A stretch of 64,000 bases of DNA from Segatella buccae ATCC 33574 (GTDB lineage Bacteria > Bacteroidota > Bacteroidia > Bacteroidales > Bacteroidaceae). A program made the position numbers and the translations under genes. This document shows, in pieces, positions 7,889 through 16,508 of this stretch (positions are counted from its first letter, which is position 1; each line of letters opens with the position of its first letter). The stretch covers positions 2,169,436-2,233,435 of the forward strand of contig NZ_GL586311.1 in assembly GCF_000184945.1 (NCBI RefSeq), in the 5' to 3' direction. The notes beneath the pieces are model-generated. The model saw nothing but the letters and a program-made list of their open reading frames with translations, was not told the origin of the DNA and searched no databases.

Positions 7889-9583
7889 TTACGCTCCGCA
7901 GAAGAATAATACGATGAGCTGTGCCGTAAAGATTCTGAGGAACATGCTTAACGGATACACAGTGGAGTAGCCTATTGCTGGAGCTTCGCCATTACAAACA
8001 CTGTTGGCGTAAGCTAATGCAGGCGGATCGGTGTAACTTCCTGAGATCATTCCCATAATCGTAAAGTAGTTGAACTTATACTTCAATCTTGCAAATGTGC
8101 CTACAAGGAGAATTGGGATAATCGTAATGAGGAAACCCGTGTACACGTATTTCAATCCGTCACCTTGGACAACCGTATGCCAGAATGCATCACCGGCCTT
8201 GATGCCGACCGATGCAAGGAAAAGGACAAGGCCGAACTCCCGCAGCATCATGTTGGCCGAGGTGGTCGTATAGGTGACAAGCCCCATGCGATAGCCGAAA
8301 CGACCAATGATGATGGCTATGATCAGCGGGCCACCGGCCAGACCCAGTTTTAAAGGCACCGGCATACCGGGCAGTGCTATGGGCAGACTTCCGAAGATGA
8401 TGCCTACAATGATACCTACAAAGATGGTGGCAATGTTGGGCGCATTGAGACGCTTTTCCGAGTTGCCCATCATTTCAGCTACGCGATTCACATTCTCTTC
8501 AGGACCTACCACCATAACACGATCGCCCACATGGAAGTGGTGATTACGGCTGGCAAAAAGATCCATGCCTTGGCGGGTGATGCGTGTGACATTCACACCG
8601 TAGAGACTGGAGAAGTGCATCTTGCCGAGCGATTTTCCGTTCATTGATGAGTTGGTCACCACAATACGACGGCTGATCATGGGTTGGGGCTGATGCTCCT
8701 CGTCCCAGTCTACATTGATGACGGGGCCGATAAATGCTTGAATAGCTTCGGCATCAGACTCAGCGCAAACGATTAGCACTTCGTCGTTGAGTTCAAACTT
8801 GGTGTCGCGATTGGGAGTACTGAGATGCCCCTCGTGCATGATGCGCGTGCAAACAATGTCCCTGTTGAGAAACTGGGAAATCTCTTGCAACGTGCGTCCG
8901 GCAATGTAGGAGTTGTCCACTCGCAGGTGCATCGGGTGGGGCTTGGCATGAGGATTATCAGCTTCCGCGTCTTTCAACAGTTCGTTCTCTTCTTCAAACT
9001 TAACTTTACAAATGAACTTTATAGCGAGGGTGGCTCCGATAATACCCAAAACGCCTAACGGATAGGCACACGCATAGCCCGAAGCTATAGAGGGAGCCTG
9101 CCCGTCGGGAAATACGGAATGCAGGGCTTCGCTCGCAGCTCCAAGTCCGGGGGTGTTGGTCACGGCTCCATAGAGCGTACCCACCATCATGGGTAGGTTT
9201 ACGGGATTGCCGGTATCGAAGAAGATGTAGTAGCAGGCAAACATCACAAGGATGTTGAGCATCACCGTGACGGTGCTCAGCATATTGAGTTTGATGCCGT
9301 CTTTTCCGAAGCTCTCGAAGAAGCCCGGACCCACCTGCAAACCGATCATGAAGACAAACAGAATGAGGCCGAAGTCCTGAAGGAAGTTCAGCACCGGCAG
9401 CGGACCGGTGAAACCGATGTGTCCGGCAACAATGCCGGCAAACAGAACGAAAGTCACACCCAAGGAGATGCCGCCTATTTTAATCTTACCCAGATAGACA
9501 CCGACCGCTATAACAATAGAATAGAGTAGTGCTATGTGCGCTACTCCATCCTGTTGTCTGAATAGATTTATTAACCAATCCAT
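7889..9583 (-). CDS. AspT/YidE family putative transporter with two RCK_C domains
   Basis: This inner-membrane protein of 564 residues follows the aspartate:alanine exchanger (AspT/YidE) layout. About five helices form the N-terminal half (8-190). Two TrkA-C/RCK_C cytosolic domains lie between about 205 and 370 ([12 protein letters not shown] and [11 protein letters not shown] are their starts). A second membrane half covers 380-564, with conserved [14 protein letters not shown] and [15 protein letters not shown]. The substrate cannot be read from sequence; relatives exchange amino or dicarboxylic acids, and the RCK_C pair suggests ligand gating. It is 10 bp downstream of pgk on the same strand and likely cotranscribed with it. 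Confidence 0.85.
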   Translation of the reverse strand: MDWLINLFRQQDGVAHIALLYSIVIAVGVYLGKIKIGGISLGVTFVLFAGIVAGHIGFTGPLPVLNFLQDFGLILFVFMIGLQVGPGFFESFGKDGIKLNMLSTVTVMLNILVMFACYYIFFDTGNPVNLPMMVGTLYGAVTNTPGLGAASEALHSVFPDGQAPSIASGYACAYPLGVLGIIGATLAIKFICKVKFEEENELLKDAEADNPHAKPHPMHLRVDNSYIAGRTLQEISQFLNRDIVCTRIMHEGHLSTPNRDTKFELNDEVLIVCAESDAEAIQAFIGPVINVDWDEEHQPQPMISRRIVVTNSSMNGKSLGKMHFSSLYGVNVTRITRQGMDLFASRNHHFHVGDRVMVVGPEENVNRVAEMMGNSEKRLNAPNIATIFVGIIVGIIFGSLPIALPGMPVPLKLGLAGGPLIIAIIIGRFGYRMGLVTYTTTSANMMLREFGLVLFLASVGIKAGDAFWHTVVQGDGLKYVYTGFLITIIPILLVGTFARLKYKFNYFTIMGMISGSYTDPPALAYANSVCNGEAPAIGYSTVYPLSMFLRIFTAQLIVLFFCGA

Positions 9584-9593
9584 TCTGTCTCAA

Positions 9594-10841
9594 TTACTTT
9601 TCGATAGCTGCTACACCGGGAAGCACCTTGCCCTCAATGGCCTCAAGCAGGGCACCGCCACCGGTAGAGATGTAAGAAACTTGGTCGGCAAGACCGAACT
9701 TGTTGATACATGCCACGGAGTCGCCGCCACCGATGAGGGAGAAGGCACCTTCCTTGGTTGCTTCGGCCACAGCTTCGGCAATGGCTCTGGAACCACCGGT
9801 GAAGTTGTCGAACTCAAAGACACCGGCAGGTCCGTTCCAAAGAATGGTCTTGGCACCCTTGATAGCGGCAGCAAAAGCCTTGCGGGTTTCGGGGCCGGCA
9901 TCCATGCCCTCCCAACCATCGGGAATGTCGTTGGAGGGTGCAACTTTCTGGTTGGCATCGTTCTTGAAGTCATCGGCGATGATGGAGTCGGTTCCGAGGA
10001 CAAGGTTTACCCCGTTGGCTTTAGCCTTCTTCATCACGTCGAGAGCCACATCGAGCTTATCATTCTCGCAGATTGACTTACCGATTTTACCACCCTGAGC
10101 TTTGGCGAAAGTGTAGGTCATACCGCCACAGAGGATCAGATTGTCCACCTTAGTCAGCAGATTCTCAATGATGCCAATCTTGGTGGATACTTTAGAGCCT
10201 CCCATGATGGCTGTGAAGGGACGTTGGATGTTGCCCAAAACGGCATCCACGGCCTTCACTTCCTTCTCCATGAGGAAGCCGAGCATCTTGTGTTCTTTAT
10301 CAAAACTGTCGGCTATCACGGCAGTGGAAGCATGCTTGCGGTGAGCAGTTCCGAAGGCATCCATCACGTAAACGTCTGCGTAGGAGGCGAGCTTCTTGGC
10401 AAACGCTTTCTGGCGTTCTTTCATTTCAGCCTTAGCTGCATCATATTCGGGTGTACCTTTCTCCACGCCTACAGGCTTGCCTTCCTCCTCGGGATAGAAG
10501 CGGAGGTTCTCAAGCAATAGAGCTTCGCCACCCTTCAGAGCTGCAGCCTCTGCATCGGCATTGGCGCAGTCTTTGGCAAACTTTACGTCTACGCCCAAAG
10601 CATCGCTGACATTTTTCACGATTTGAGAGAGTGAAAGTTCGGGCTTAACTTTGCCTTTGGGTTTACCCATGTGGCTCATCATGATCAGTGCGCCACCATC
10701 GTTAAGCACTTTTTTCAGTGTAGGGAGAGCACCGCGAATGCGGGTGTCATCGGTTACATGACCGTTCTCATCCAAGGGGACATTGAAGTCCACACGCACA
10801 ATTGCCTTGTGACCGGCAAAGTTGAAGTCTTCGATTTTCAT
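9594..10841 (-). CDS. pgk: Phosphoglycerate kinase
   Basis: Cytoplasmic glycolytic enzyme that transfers phosphate from 1,3-bisphosphoglycerate to ADP. The 415-residue length is normal. It has the N-terminal signature [13 protein letters not shown] (residue 15 on), the substrate-binding MSHMGKP near 57 and [10 protein letters not shown] near 112. The hinge and nucleotide part carries [14 protein letters not shown] near 210 and GGGDSVACI near 372 (the usual form is GGGDS-A). The N- and C-terminal lobes are complete. The start ATG at 10841 is preceded by a promoter at 10894-10902. Confidence 0.97.
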   Translation of the reverse strand: MKIEDFNFAGHKAIVRVDFNVPLDENGHVTDDTRIRGALPTLKKVLNDGGALIMMSHMGKPKGKVKPELSLSQIVKNVSDALGVDVKFAKDCANADAEAAALKGGEALLLENLRFYPEEEGKPVGVEKGTPEYDAAKAEMKERQKAFAKKLASYADVYVMDAFGTAHRKHASTAVIADSFDKEHKMLGFLMEKEVKAVDAVLGNIQRPFTAIMGGSKVSTKIGIIENLLTKVDNLILCGGMTYTFAKAQGGKIGKSICENDKLDVALDVMKKAKANGVNLVLGTDSIIADDFKNDANQKVAPSNDIPDGWEGMDAGPETRKAFAAAIKGAKTILWNGPAGVFEFDNFTGGSRAIAEAVAEATKEGAFSLIGGGDSVACINKFGLADQVSYISTGGGALLEAIEGKVLPGVAAIEK

Positions 10842-10893
10842 TTTTACCTTAAATTATTTTATCGATTTATAATACTTAGGCTTTATAACACTT

Positions 10894-10902
10894 GCAAATT
10901 TA
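10894..10902 (-). promoter_or_regulatory. Promoter of pgk
   Basis: TAAATTTGC on the minus strand, with GTTGA placed 19 nt upstream as a weak -33 element. The predicted leader is about 45 nt. Confidence 0.65.
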
Positions 10903-11012
10903 CTGTTTTTTATTTACATCTCAACGCCTTTGTAGAAGTTTTTTGTATTTTTGTGCGTTACAATCGGCGAATGTAAAGTCGAGTTGCCAAAACCGTCGAG
11001 TGGCTCCGACTT

Positions 11013-11666
11013 TTATCCTTCATACACCGTCGGGTCTTCGATGCCTGCCTCGGCCAGTGCCTCTTTCCGCTCTATGCAGGTACCACACTTCCCACAATGC
11101 ACAACTCCGCCTTTATAACAGCTCCATGTCTCGCGATAGTCGATGCCAAGTCGTTTGCCGATGCTTGCTATTTGGCCTTTCGTGATGTCCGTATAAGGAG
11201 CTGAGACACCTACGTTGATGAATGTCCCGTAGCGTGCGGCCTTGTCTATGGCGTGGATAAATTCGGGGCGACAGTCAGGATAGATGGTATGGTCACCACC
11301 GTGGTTGGCTATCAGCACCTTTTTCAGGTTGTGGCTTTCTGCAATGCCTATGGCAATGGAGAGCATAATGCCATTGCGGAAGGGCACCACGGTCGATTTC
11401 ATGTTGTCGGCTTCATAGTGCCCCTCGGGGATGGCATCAGCCCCATCCAACAGACTGCTTTTAAAATAGCGGTGCATGAAATCGAGATTGATGACGATGT
11501 GTTTGATGCCGAGACGCTCGCAGTGCATTTGGGCAAAGGGTATTTCCCGGGCATTATGATTACTGCCGTAGTCGAAAGAGATACCGAGGGCTATCTCGTC
11601 TTTTTTGTCATAAAGCAGCGTGATGGAGTCCATGCCTCCACTGACAATGATTGCTGAATCTTTCAT
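11013..11666 (-). CDS. queC: 7-cyano-7-deazaguanine synthase QueC
   Basis: Converts 7-carboxy-7-deazaguanine to preQ0 with ATP and ammonia, a step in queuosine tRNA modification. The 217-residue protein begins with the PP-loop SGGMDSITLL (residues 9-18). It continues with FDYGSNHNAREI and VPFRNGIMLSIAIGIAESH, and ends with the zinc-binding cluster CYKGGVVHCGKCGTCIERK (four cysteines). All family marks are present. It lies 69 bp downstream of radA on the same strand. No other queuosine genes are in the window. Confidence 0.95.
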   Translation of the reverse strand: MKDSAIIVSGGMDSITLLYDKKDEIALGISFDYGSNHNAREIPFAQMHCERLGIKHIVINLDFMHRYFKSSLLDGADAIPEGHYEADNMKSTVVPFRNGIMLSIAIGIAESHNLKKVLIANHGGDHTIYPDCRPEFIHAIDKAARYGTFINVGVSAPYTDITKGQIASIGKRLGIDYRETWSCYKGGVVHCGKCGTCIERKEALAEAGIEDPTVYEG

Positions 11667-11735
11667 ATCCTATTGAATATAATATGGTGATTGGTGTTAC
11701 TGATATGTTGGAAAATGGAGTGGGGGGTGTCTTGC

Positions 11736-13178
11736 CTATCCGAACAATACGCGCAAGGCTTCTTCCACTTTCCTCACGGGATGAATTTCTATCTGAAACT
11801 TTCTGTGGTCGAAACCATTGTGGTTGTTCTTGGGGATAATAATGTGCCGAAACCCGAGTTTCTCAGCTTCGGCAATGCGCTGCTCTATCCTGCTCACCGG
11901 CCTCACTTCGCCGCTAAGCCCTACTTCACCGGCCATGCACCAGCCATTCTCAATGGCTGTGTCCACATTGCTTGAGAGTACGGCTGCTATGACGCTAAGG
12001 TCCATAGCCAAGTCGGTGACTCGCAAACCGCCGGCAATGTTGAGGAATACGTCCTTTTGCATGAGCTTGAATCCCACACGCTTCTCCAACACGGCCAAAA
12101 GCATGTTGAGACGGCGTTGGTCAAAACCCGTGGCCGAACGTTGGGGCGTGCCGTATGCAGCACTTGAGACAAGGGCTTGCGTCTCGACAAGGAAAGGGCG
12201 AACACCCTCTATGGCACTGCTGATGGCTATTCCGGAAAGACCCTCCCTGTTTTCTGTCAGGAGCAGTTCCGAAGGGTTGGCTACGGGGCGCAAACCGCTT
12301 TGTTGCATCTCGTAGATTCCCAATTCAGAGGTGCTTCCGAAGCGGTTTTTGATACTTCGCAAGATGCGGTACATATAATGCTGGTCGCCTTCAAACTGAA
12401 TGACGGTGTCCACGATGTGCTCCAATATTTTAGGACCGGCCAATGTGCCTTCCTTGTTGATGTGTCCTATGAGAATCACGGGCACACCACTGGTCTTGGC
12501 AAAACGAAGGAGCGATGCGGCGCATTCCCTCACTTGGGTGATACTGCCCGGCGAACTGTCCACTTGATCGGTGGAAATCGTCTGGATGGAGTCTATAACG
12601 ATAATTTCGGGCTTGACCTCTTTGATGTTCTCGAAAATCTTTTCCAATGACGTTTCGCAAAGAATGGATATATTGTCACCTGCGGCCTGCCCTGTGTGTT
12701 CTTGAGAGGTTGTGATGCCGGCTGCGATGCGCTCGGCCCGCAACTTGATTTGATGCTCGCTCTCTTCTCCGCTTACGTAGAGTATCTGGCGGTCGCCCAT
12801 ACTCAGGATGGTCTGAAGGGTGAGTGTGCTTTTACCGATACCGGGCTCTCCCCCCAACAGAATGATACTTCCCGGAACCATGCCACCGCCCAGCACGCGG
12901 TTGAGTTCATTGTCGTGCATGTCAATGCGGGGCTCGGCTTGTGAAGAGATGTCACGCAACTTGATGGTGCGTCCGCTTCCCCTACCGCCAAACATTGATG
13001 CAGCTCCGCCATGCCGCAAGGTCATGGCGGCATGGCGGGCAGCTTCTCCTCCGTTGTCTCCGGAGATTCTGATTTCCTTAAACGTGTTCCATTGTCCGCA
13101 ACTCGGGCATTTTCCGACCCATTTGGGAGATTCCTGTCCACAGTTGTTACAAACGTATGCGATTTTATCTTTAGCCAT
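11736..13178 (-). CDS. radA: DNA repair protein RadA (Sms)
   Basis: RecA-like ATPase that helps branch migration of recombination intermediates. The 480-residue protein has an N-terminal zinc finger (CNNCG near 10, CPSCGQW near 24). The Walker A GGEPGIGKST is near residue 108, and VIDSIQT serves as the Walker B region near 196. The RadA-specific KNRFG is near 270. A Lon-type C-terminal domain covers about 310-480 (GGLRVTDLAMDLSV, GEVGLSGEVRPV). It follows proS on the minus strand, separated by a terminator, so it may have its own promoter. Confidence 0.95.
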   Translation of the reverse strand: MAKDKIAYVCNNCGQESPKWVGKCPSCGQWNTFKEIRISGDNGGEAARHAAMTLRHGGAASMFGGRGSGRTIKLRDISSQAEPRIDMHDNELNRVLGGGMVPGSIILLGGEPGIGKSTLTLQTILSMGDRQILYVSGEESEHQIKLRAERIAAGITTSQEHTGQAAGDNISILCETSLEKIFENIKEVKPEIIVIDSIQTISTDQVDSSPGSITQVRECAASLLRFAKTSGVPVILIGHINKEGTLAGPKILEHIVDTVIQFEGDQHYMYRILRSIKNRFGSTSELGIYEMQQSGLRPVANPSELLLTENREGLSGIAISSAIEGVRPFLVETQALVSSAAYGTPQRSATGFDQRRLNMLLAVLEKRVGFKLMQKDVFLNIAGGLRVTDLAMDLSVIAAVLSSNVDTAIENGWCMAGEVGLSGEVRPVSRIEQRIAEAEKLGFRHIIIPKNNHNGFDHRKFQIEIHPVRKVEEALRVLFG

Positions 13179-13263
13179 GATATTGAAGTTTTAAGCCATA
13201 AGGCCAACAAATATACGAAAACTTCGGCAGATGGACAATTTTAGACTTTAGTTTTTAAAAAGA

Positions 13264-13296
13264 AAAAGCAGCACACCATAAGGACGTGCTGCTTTT
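13264..13296 (-). terminator. Terminator of proS
   Basis: AAAAGCAGCAC / GTGCTGCTTTT perfect 11-bp stem with an 11-nt loop. On the minus strand it is followed by a T-rich tail, 25 bp past the proS stop. Confidence 0.8.
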
Positions 13297-13320
13297 ATAT
13301 AAAATTTGTGCAATGTACGC

Positions 13321-14802
13321 TTAATAGCTGCGTGCAATAATGACGCGACATTTGGCCGGTTTGCCGCTTACCATGTCTACACCCGGAGTTTGCTCGTAGG
13401 CAAAGGGCACGCAACGTATGGTGGCCTGCGTATCTTCTTTGATCTTGGCCTCTGTCTCAGGTGTTCCGTCCCAGTGGCAAAGATAGAAACCACCGTCCTT
13501 GATACGTTCCTTGAATTCTTCATAGTTGTCGCATTCGTAGACGTGGGCATCACGATAATTCTTGGCTTTTTCGAGAAGATTCTTCTGAATGTCCTCTAAA
13601 AGTCCTTCCACGCGTTCTGCAATGCCGTCAAAGCTGACGCTCTCTTTCTCAAGCGTGTCGCGGCGCATGATTTCTATGGTGTTGTCTTCAAGATCGCGAC
13701 CACCCATCACAAGACGCACGGGAACGCCTTTAAGTTCGTAGTCGGCAAACTTGAATCCCGGACGCTTGTTGTCAGCATCGTCATACTTCACGCTGATGCC
13801 CATGTCGCGCAACCGGTCGATAACAGGTTGAAGTTTAGCATTGATGGCCTGCAGTTGGTCGGCACCTTTGGTGATGGGGATAATCACCACTTGAATGGGA
13901 GCCAACTTGGGAGGAAGTACAAGGCCATTGTCGTCTGAATGCACCATAATCAAAGCACCCATCAAACGAGTGGAAACACCCCAAGAAGTGGCCCAGACAT
14001 ATTCAGGCTTGTTATCTTTATTTAAGTAGGTAACATCGAAACTCTTGGCAAAGTTCTGCCCGAGGAAGTGTGAAGTGCCGCTTTGGAGAGCTTTGCCGTC
14101 TTGCATCATGGCCTCAATGGTATAGGTGTCCAAAGCTCCGGCGAAACGTTCGGTTTCGCTCTTCACACCTTGCACTACAGGAACGGCCATCCACTCTTCG
14201 GCAAACTTAGCATATACGTGCAACATCTTCTTGGCCTCTTCTTCCGCCTCTTCCCGTGTGGCATGGGCCGTGTGGCCTTCCTGCCAAAGAAATTCGGAGG
14301 TGCGGAGGAACGGGCGTGTTCTCATTTCCCACCGCATCACATTGCACCACTGGTTGCACATGATGGGGAGATCCCGCCAGGAGTGAATCCAGTTTTTATA
14401 GGTGTTCCAAATGATGGTTTCCGATGTCGGGCGGATGACAAGTTCTTCGTCGAGGCGGGCTGCGGGATCAACTTCTACGCTGCAACCGTCTTCGCTTGAT
14501 TTCAGTCGATAGTGTGTAACCACGGCACACTCCTTGGCAAAGCCCTTGACATGTTCGGCTTCACGTGAGAGAAAGCTTTTGGGGATAAGTAAAGGGAAAT
14601 AAGCGTTTTGAGCACCGGTCTCCTTGAACATTTTGTCCAGTTGCTCTTTCATTTTCTCCCAAATGGCAAACCCGTATGGTTTGATAATCATACAGCCACG
14701 CACCGGTGACTGCTCAGCCAAGTCGGCCTTAACTACCAAATCGTTATACCACTGACTGTAATTGTCGGCGCGTTTGGTCAAATCTTTTAATTCTTTTGCC
14801 AT
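13321..14802 (-). CDS. proS: Proline--tRNA ligase (archaeal/eukaryotic-like type)
   Basis: Charges tRNA-Pro. At 493 residues, without the long editing insertion of the E. coli form, it belongs to the archaeal-type class. Class II motifs are visible: [15 protein letters not shown] (motif 1, near 35), [20 protein letters not shown] (motif 2, near 155) and a motif 3 region [15 protein letters not shown] near 270. The anticodon-binding domain follows ([13 protein letters not shown]), and a C-terminal zinc-like region ends in RVIIARSY, the conserved terminal Tyr. The promoter is at 14866-14874, divergent from the OmpA-type lipoprotein gene. Confidence 0.96.
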   Translation of the reverse strand: MAKELKDLTKRADNYSQWYNDLVVKADLAEQSPVRGCMIIKPYGFAIWEKMKEQLDKMFKETGAQNAYFPLLIPKSFLSREAEHVKGFAKECAVVTHYRLKSSEDGCSVEVDPAARLDEELVIRPTSETIIWNTYKNWIHSWRDLPIMCNQWCNVMRWEMRTRPFLRTSEFLWQEGHTAHATREEAEEEAKKMLHVYAKFAEEWMAVPVVQGVKSETERFAGALDTYTIEAMMQDGKALQSGTSHFLGQNFAKSFDVTYLNKDNKPEYVWATSWGVSTRLMGALIMVHSDDNGLVLPPKLAPIQVVIIPITKGADQLQAINAKLQPVIDRLRDMGISVKYDDADNKRPGFKFADYELKGVPVRLVMGGRDLEDNTIEIMRRDTLEKESVSFDGIAERVEGLLEDIQKNLLEKAKNYRDAHVYECDNYEEFKERIKDGGFYLCHWDGTPETEAKIKEDTQATIRCVPFAYEQTPGVDMVSGKPAKCRVIIARSY

Positions 14803-14865
14803 AATTGCTTATGTTTTTTATATTTCAATTTCCTAATAAAGAGACTCGGAAGTCTTGTTTCGCGT

Positions 14866-14874
14866 GCAAAAGTA
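14866..14874 (-). promoter_or_regulatory. Promoter of proS
   Basis: TACTTTTGC on the minus strand, 63 nt before the ATG. Confidence 0.55.
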
Positions 14875-14917
14875 CTAAAAAAAGTTGGTAAAAAACATAT
14901 ATTGATGAAAAAAGCAT

Positions 14918-14926
14918 TATCTTTGC
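14918..14926 (+). promoter_or_regulatory. Promoter of the OmpA-type lipoprotein gene
   Basis: TATCTTTGC, 35 nt before the ATG at 14962. The -33 element is not obvious. Confidence 0.6.
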
Positions 14927-14961
14927 ACGACGTATTTAAACGAAACAAATAATTAGAGATT

Positions 14962-15678
14962 ATGAAAAAGATGCAAATGTCCGTCGCAGCAATGTGTGCG
15001 CTTTTGGTAATGAGTTGCAGCACGGTGAACAACGTTGCCGGGACAAGCGGTTCGAGTACACGTAATGGAAGTTATATCGGTGCCGGTGCCGGTGCTGCCG
15101 CAGGTGCCGCCCTTGGAGCTATTCTCAATCACAGCCATCATGGAACCGGTGCCTTGGTGGGTGCTGCCATCGGGGCTGTTGTCGGTGGGACCGCCGGCAA
15201 TCTTATCGGCCGACACATGGACAAGGTGAAGAAAGAGGTGGAACAGCAGGTGAGCAATGCCAAAGTGGAGGAGGTAACCGATGCCAACGGTCTGAAAGCC
15301 GTCAAGGTGACTTTCGACAGTGGCTTGCTCTTTCCGTTGAACAAAAGCACGTTGAGTGCAAGTTCCAAGACCGAACTGGCCAAATTCGCCACGGTATTGA
15401 AGAATGATCCTCAGTTGGCTGTCGACATTCAAGGATACACCGACCGTACGGGCGGGGACAAAATCAACATACCTTTGAGTCAAAGTCGGGCAGAGAGCGT
15501 TGCCTCTTATTTAAGAAAACAGGGCGTAGGCTCTTCCTCATTCAAGAATGTGACCGGTTTTGGCAGTGCCAATGAAATCGAAAATGCGGCTGTCAGTCAG
15601 GTTAACCGTCGCGTGGAGGTCTATCTTTATGCCAGTCAAGAGATGGTTAATGCGGCTAACAACGGCACTTTGAAATAG
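14962..15678 (+). CDS. OmpA-family lipoprotein with glycine-zipper region
   Basis: This 238-residue outer-membrane lipoprotein has a signal peptide with lipobox VMSC (Cys19). Residues 38-85 form two glycine-zipper stretches (GAGAGAAAGAALGAIL and GAAIGAVVGGTAGNLIG) that could insert in or span a membrane. A short charged helix follows. Residues 105-225 form an OmpA-C peptidoglycan-binding domain (VDIQGYTDRTG, LSQSRAESVASYL, VNRRVEVYL). It likely ties the outer membrane to the wall. It is a single-gene unit with its own promoter and a terminator at 15715. Confidence 0.9.
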   Translation: MKKMQMSVAAMCALLVMSCSTVNNVAGTSGSSTRNGSYIGAGAGAAAGAALGAILNHSHHGTGALVGAAIGAVVGGTAGNLIGRHMDKVKKEVEQQVSNAKVEEVTDANGLKAVKVTFDSGLLFPLNKSTLSASSKTELAKFATVLKNDPQLAVDIQGYTDRTGGDKINIPLSQSRAESVASYLRKQGVGSSSFKNVTGFGSANEIENAAVSQVNRRVEVYLYASQEMVNAANNGTLK

Positions 15679-15714
15679 TGTTCTGACAGATTAAATGCAA
15701 TGAATTAAGTCAAT

Positions 15715-15741
15715 GAGGCGCGCCTCCGTGTGCGCCTTTTT
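15715..15741 (+). terminator. Terminator after the OmpA-type lipoprotein gene
   Basis: AGGCGC / GCGCCT stem around a 10-nt loop, followed by six T. Confidence 0.75.
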
Positions 15742-15761
15742 TATGTTTTTATATCAAAACC

Positions 15762-16493
15762 ATGCTGGAGAAACTGTTAAGAATCGTTAGATGGATTTTG
15801 GTAGGCTTTTTTGTCTCTACCATTTTGGCAGTGGTATGCCTTCGCTTCATTCCGGTTTTCATCACGCCCCTTATGGTTATCCGTTGCGTGGAACAGGTGG
15901 GCGGCGGTGAGTCAATCAAGATGCACCATCATTGGGTGCCGATGGAGGAAATTTCCCGTCACATGCCGGTAGCGGTGATGGCAAGTGAAGACCAACGCTT
16001 CCTCAAGCATCATGGCTTCGATTACAATGCCATCGAGAAGGCTGCCATCCACAACATGAAAGGCGGGAAGAGACACGGGGCCAGTACCATCAGTCAACAG
16101 ACGGCCAAGAATGTCTTCCTGTGGCCCGGCCGCTCGTGGATTCGTAAAGGCTTTGAGGTGTATTTCACTTTTCTGATAGAGATGATGTGGAGCAAGCAAC
16201 GCATCATGGAAGTCTACCTCAACAGCATTGAGATGGGGGACGGCATCTATGGTGTGGATGCCGTGGCAGAATATCATTTCAACACCACGGCCTCCCAGCT
16301 GTCACGCAGCCAGTGTGCACTCATAGCTGCCACGCTGCCCAATCCCCGTCGTTTCAACAGTGCGGCCCCGGGTGAATACATGCGCAAACGTCAACGCCAG
16401 ATAGAGCATGAGATGCGCTTCATCCCCTCCTTCCCGAAAGAAGGGGAAGATGTCGATCCGAAAACCGTTGTAGGAGGAGCCTACAAGAAATAA
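15762..16493 (+). CDS. mtgA: Monofunctional peptidoglycan glycosyltransferase
   Basis: Polymerises lipid II into glycan strands at the inner membrane. The 243-residue protein has one N-terminal transmembrane helix (about 9-31) and a GT51 domain. Visible motifs are ASEDQRFLKHHGFD (catalytic Glu, near 72), GASTISQQTAKNVFLW (near 104), KQRIMEVYLNSIEMG and GVDAVAEYHF. No transpeptidase domain follows, which fits MtgA. It ends 15 bp before the helicase gene, so the two are probably cotranscribed. Confidence 0.95.
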   Translation: MLEKLLRIVRWILVGFFVSTILAVVCLRFIPVFITPLMVIRCVEQVGGGESIKMHHHWVPMEEISRHMPVAVMASEDQRFLKHHGFDYNAIEKAAIHNMKGGKRHGASTISQQTAKNVFLWPGRSWIRKGFEVYFTFLIEMMWSKQRIMEVYLNSIEMGDGIYGVDAVAEYHFNTTASQLSRSQCALIAATLPNPRRFNSAAPGEYMRKRQRQIEHEMRFIPSFPKEGEDVDPKTVVGGAYKK

Positions 16494-16508
16494 TCATTAA
16501 GCACAACT

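Noticed and set aside
10946..10954. TATTTTTGT box on the plus strand between pgk and queC
   Set aside because: Its TTTG is only 13 nt upstream and no plus-strand gene follows; both flanking genes are on the minus strand.
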